DNA of 35,488 bases. It comes from Saccoglossus kowalevskii. Taxonomy: Eukaryota; Hemichordata; Enteropneusta; Harrimaniidae. The DNA is taken from NCBI RefSeq assembly GCF_000003605.2, contig NW_003116455.1, positions 253,923 through 289,410 of the forward strand. The letters run 5' to 3'. The notes below the pieces were generated by a model. That model made no database searches. It was not told the origin of the DNA and was given only the letters and a program-made list of their open reading frames with translations. A program made the position numbers and the translations under genes. Shown here one piece after another: positions 32,251-35,488 of the stretch (position 1 is the stretch's first letter; each line of letters begins with the position of its first letter).

Positions 32251-34530
32251 ATATAGAAAAGCGTACATATACCATCCTGTAATCCTGAAAGTCAATCCAA
32301 CATGATAATTCTATGAATATATATTTACATTTTCCGCCACATTGTGTAAAATTATTTTTCTCTCATTCTAGTATTTTCAAAATTTTCGCTGATTATGTTA
32401 TATCTACCGTTGAAAATGATAACGTGTCATCGAATTCGGACACGGTCACCGAAGTGTTGCAATGATTTGAAATGATAAAACAGGCATATGGGGTATTTTA
32501 CTAGTAAAAATAAATCTAGGGGTTCGACTATTTGAAATCGGGGGGGAGTAGTTAAAAGATTTGTTTAAAAAATGCAAGCTAGACACCGAGAGAAAAAGAA
32601 AAAAACAATTGCATGCAAGGGGTTGCAGGGACTGGTATTGTCAAAATAAAAAAAACAAATAATAATATACAGACTAGACACCATGCAAAAAAAATACTCT
32701 GGTCACACTCTTCAAGATTTCAAATATATGCTCCTAATCATTCCGATGACTGGTAAATGTGACTCGATTACACAATTCTGGATTTTTTGCTGAAATTTCG
32801 ACGATTATCAGTCACAATATTAAAGCAGAGGAGTCGTCACCTGCGCATGCGTCAGATGGTCATAACGAGTTATTGTTTACAAACAAGCGTCTACCCATGA
32901 GCCTTTGCTTTTTAGCGTGTGTTATCGTCGCCAGGGACTCAATTCCCGCGCGTGTGCAGGTGACGACCCTCCTTCTTTTCTTTAAATAAACTATGCTGAT
33001 GTTGTGAATGTTTGTGGCATAATAATTCCCCTTAAAATCATAATCATACAATGAATAAAAAGGAACATTAAGTATTGGTTGTCAAAGTTATCCTTTTTCA
33101 CAACATTCATCGCCCAGTAAATTACTTTCGAGACTGGTGGTACCATGAAGGGCGTTCTCCGCCGACCATATAAGTTTTACACTCGCATTTCTTCTTTCAA
33201 GTGCAGCTAGATATATTGTAAACTATATTCATACAAGTATCGCATCAACTATGGATTATACTAAAAATATATAATTGATAATAAAATCATATAAACGACG
33301 TTCTCTGTCTTTGAGAATTGGTTCATCACACATTGACAATGACACTCAAATATCCACTGTTATTATTTGCTGTGATAATTTTATGATACAACAACATTGT
33401 TTGATATGCAGTGATAACAAGATTCGGCAAGTCTGGTATATACGCACTTATTGAGCGGAACTACTAGGTTGGTTGGTTGTTGACTTCAGCTAGGATAAGA
33501 ATTCAGAAATAAAGAGTTGCCCAATGAGCTCCTTTCGTGTTAAGCACGTGATTGACGCGAGTAAATTGGAACACATGTATATATTCGAGCTGCGTCACAC
33601 TTCCTGGTGGACCTAGATATATACTGCAAATGCCAGTCTAAATCCACCAAGTTCATTATTCAGTTATTGGTAATACGCATTATATTAGTTTCAAAGTTAT
33701 TTTCAGGTGAATTTTAGAAACGCATTGCCAGGACGTCGACATGTCTGACATTATACGCAAGTTCCTAGTTTTAGTTTTTACTTCCTGTAGTGCTACTTCC
33801 CATTTACAAGTGTTTGTTACATTTCCCCAACAAAGTGTACTGAGGGTATATTGTTTGAGGGCTAAGCATATATAGTGCAAGTCGATAACAATTAATATCG
33901 AATATGACTAAGACAACTTTTATAGTTGGAAACAGTGAACAACTTTTATATCGGCCGATACACAAATAAGAAGGAAGTAACTGTTTTGAGAACAAACAAA
34001 TTTATATCACTCGATACACGGCAATGTTTCCTGTTAACAGCTATATTACCGAGTAATAAAACATTGCCAGACGTCCTACTTTCGAAAAACATTTTCAGCA
34101 TCAATATACAACACATTTTTAATAAAATTGATGATAAATCTCAATGTACGATAGGCAGATTTCCATGGTACCGCGAACCAGGTTGTGTGACAGTACCGTG
34201 TTTTGAGATGATTACTAAATATTATTTAAGCATTTATGTGTACAGAACAGTTCCAAAAACACAGTGTTCTAAAACTGATAGTATGACCGACCCTAAATAA
34301 AATATATCATCTTTTTCTTGACAAATAAGCTGGTAATCCCACACTTATTTACAGCCAGTATCATTATATTCGCCGAGAATACGGTATTTATTGCACAATT
34401 TATACGTTCTGTATATTTTCATTATGAATTGGCTTCTACCTTCCTCCATGGGGTGTATCCCCGTAAAGTGATTAGAATGTCCACTGCTACATCTATGAAC
34501 GTAGAAACGCATTCCAGATAGCGGGCGTTT

Positions 34531-34630
34531 GTGCCACTGTTTATGCCGTAATGTTTCATGTGAACCTGGTATTTAACTGACGTTAGAAACAGAATACCCT
34601 ATATTACGGCATGTTTTCACAAAGTGGCAC
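34531..34630. repeat. Imperfect 100-bp palindrome
   Basis: Nested inverted segments pair: GTGCCAC with GTGGCAC at the ends, ATGCCGTAAT (34543-34552) with ATTACGGCAT (34603-34612), and GGTATT with AATACC inside. No coding capacity. It may be a small fold-back element. Confidence 0.65.
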
Positions 34631-35488
34631 CCTTGCGTTTTGCCACATGTACATATTTTATCGTAAAATAACAGTGACCAGATTTTGTGTCTGCATCTGT
34701 CTGCAATTAATTAATTTAAATTTAAACACATTATAACTTTATAGTTCACTGCCAACGCAAAAACAGCAAATTTATATGCTACATGAAAAACGCAGTTAGT
34801 CATTGAAAATACAATAATGCTTCGGTCAAAGACGGATCAATTCCTGGTATAAGCGCATCTTTTATTTTTAGGAATTTGACGAGGTGGAGCATTCCCGGTT
34901 ATATATCACCCATGATGTTTTCACCGATTTCACATGTTGAAGCCCTGGGGAAGTATCGGGGAAGAACGGTGGTACCTTTGACAAGTAAAACAGACATAAT
35001 GTCATTTTCGCTTAATTTTCACCGTGTTACTCCGAACTTTAAATTCATAATTTAATTTTTATTCGTACTTTTAACAAACAAAAAAACTATTTGGAAGGAA
35101 ATCCGTATACTAGGATAGCTTTGGTGAAGATCAACAAAACACGTCTTCATTTATGTAAAACTTGTACATGTATATGTTATTTAAAGAATTTGCAATAAGA
35201 AGATTGAATCGTCACAAGCTTCGATATTTTATCGGAACAATGCTTTGTAGTTTGAACTTTGAACAACACCGTCAACTACCATTTAGTTCCTTATATGACA
35301 TCATTGTTCCATCAATCGTTACATATCGCGATCGATGTCTTATACACCCGTGCTATTAGACTGGAACCATTGGTTTCTCTCAATTTTACATCGATATACC
35401 TAAATTTAAAATAACCGAAGTTAAACTTTAAATTTGGTTAAGTTAATTTCGTGAGAACAAGACATGTCATGTTATGTGTACACAACAT

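Larger units (their letters stand above)
30899..35488. other. GBE1 upstream region, no gene recognised
   Basis: No exon with conserved protein sequence was found on either strand. An open frame at 33926-34300 begins with TTG rather than ATG and resembles nothing known to me. The stretch contains two large palindromes (32126-32250 and 34531-34630), GAGTTAC-motif repeats and the candidate exon at 31729-31758. The GBE1 promoter should lie just above 30850; no TATA box was identified. Confidence 0.5.

Noticed and set aside
33926-34300. 124-codon open frame upstream of GBE1
   Set aside because: It begins with TTG, has no ATG near its start, matches no family I know, and the composition is AT-rich like the surroundings.

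Overview
The window is AT-rich genomic DNA from an animal. It holds two intron-rich genes with canonical GT-AG introns, a complete set of Myb and glycogen-branching-enzyme signature motifs, and many short non-autonomous transposons and simple repeats. Intron density, the A-/B-/c-Myb type of C-terminus in a single Myb gene, and repeats with tandem cores followed by microsatellites fit a marine invertebrate such as a hemichordate, amphioxus, echinoderm or mollusc. The sequence alone does not decide between these, and I do not name a species.

Layout. (1) 631-8607, + strand: a three-repeat (R1R2R3) Myb transcription factor in 17 exons (766 residues here; the short first exon with the start codon lies left of the window), with a probable long 3' UTR to about 10.7 kb. 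(2) 10.8-15.8 kb: intergenic DNA between the two convergently transcribed genes. It holds a tandem-repeat mobile element interrupted by a 250-base assembly gap (11888-12137), a near-identical 85-bp copy of part of a Myb exon (13843-13927), and the tail of the second gene. (3) 15829-30817, - strand: a complete 1,4-alpha-glucan (glycogen) branching enzyme gene, GBE1, in 13 exons (691 residues). All four GH13 catalytic motifs are present. Its introns hold a 34-bp minisatellite of about 32 units, several transposon-like elements with inverted ends, and a dispersed repeat pair. (4) 30.9-35.5 kb: sequence upstream of GBE1, with a candidate alternative first exon and two large imperfect palindromes, but no further gene I can support.

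The two genes are not functionally linked. Myb is a nuclear cell-cycle/differentiation regulator, and GBE1 is a cytosolic enzyme that introduces alpha-1,6 branches into glycogen. They are tail-to-tail neighbours. I found no evidence of a wholly new system. The most notable observations are the recent Myb exon-fragment duplication, four small mobile-element families recognisable from copies or inverted ends within the window, and the two-phase minisatellite.
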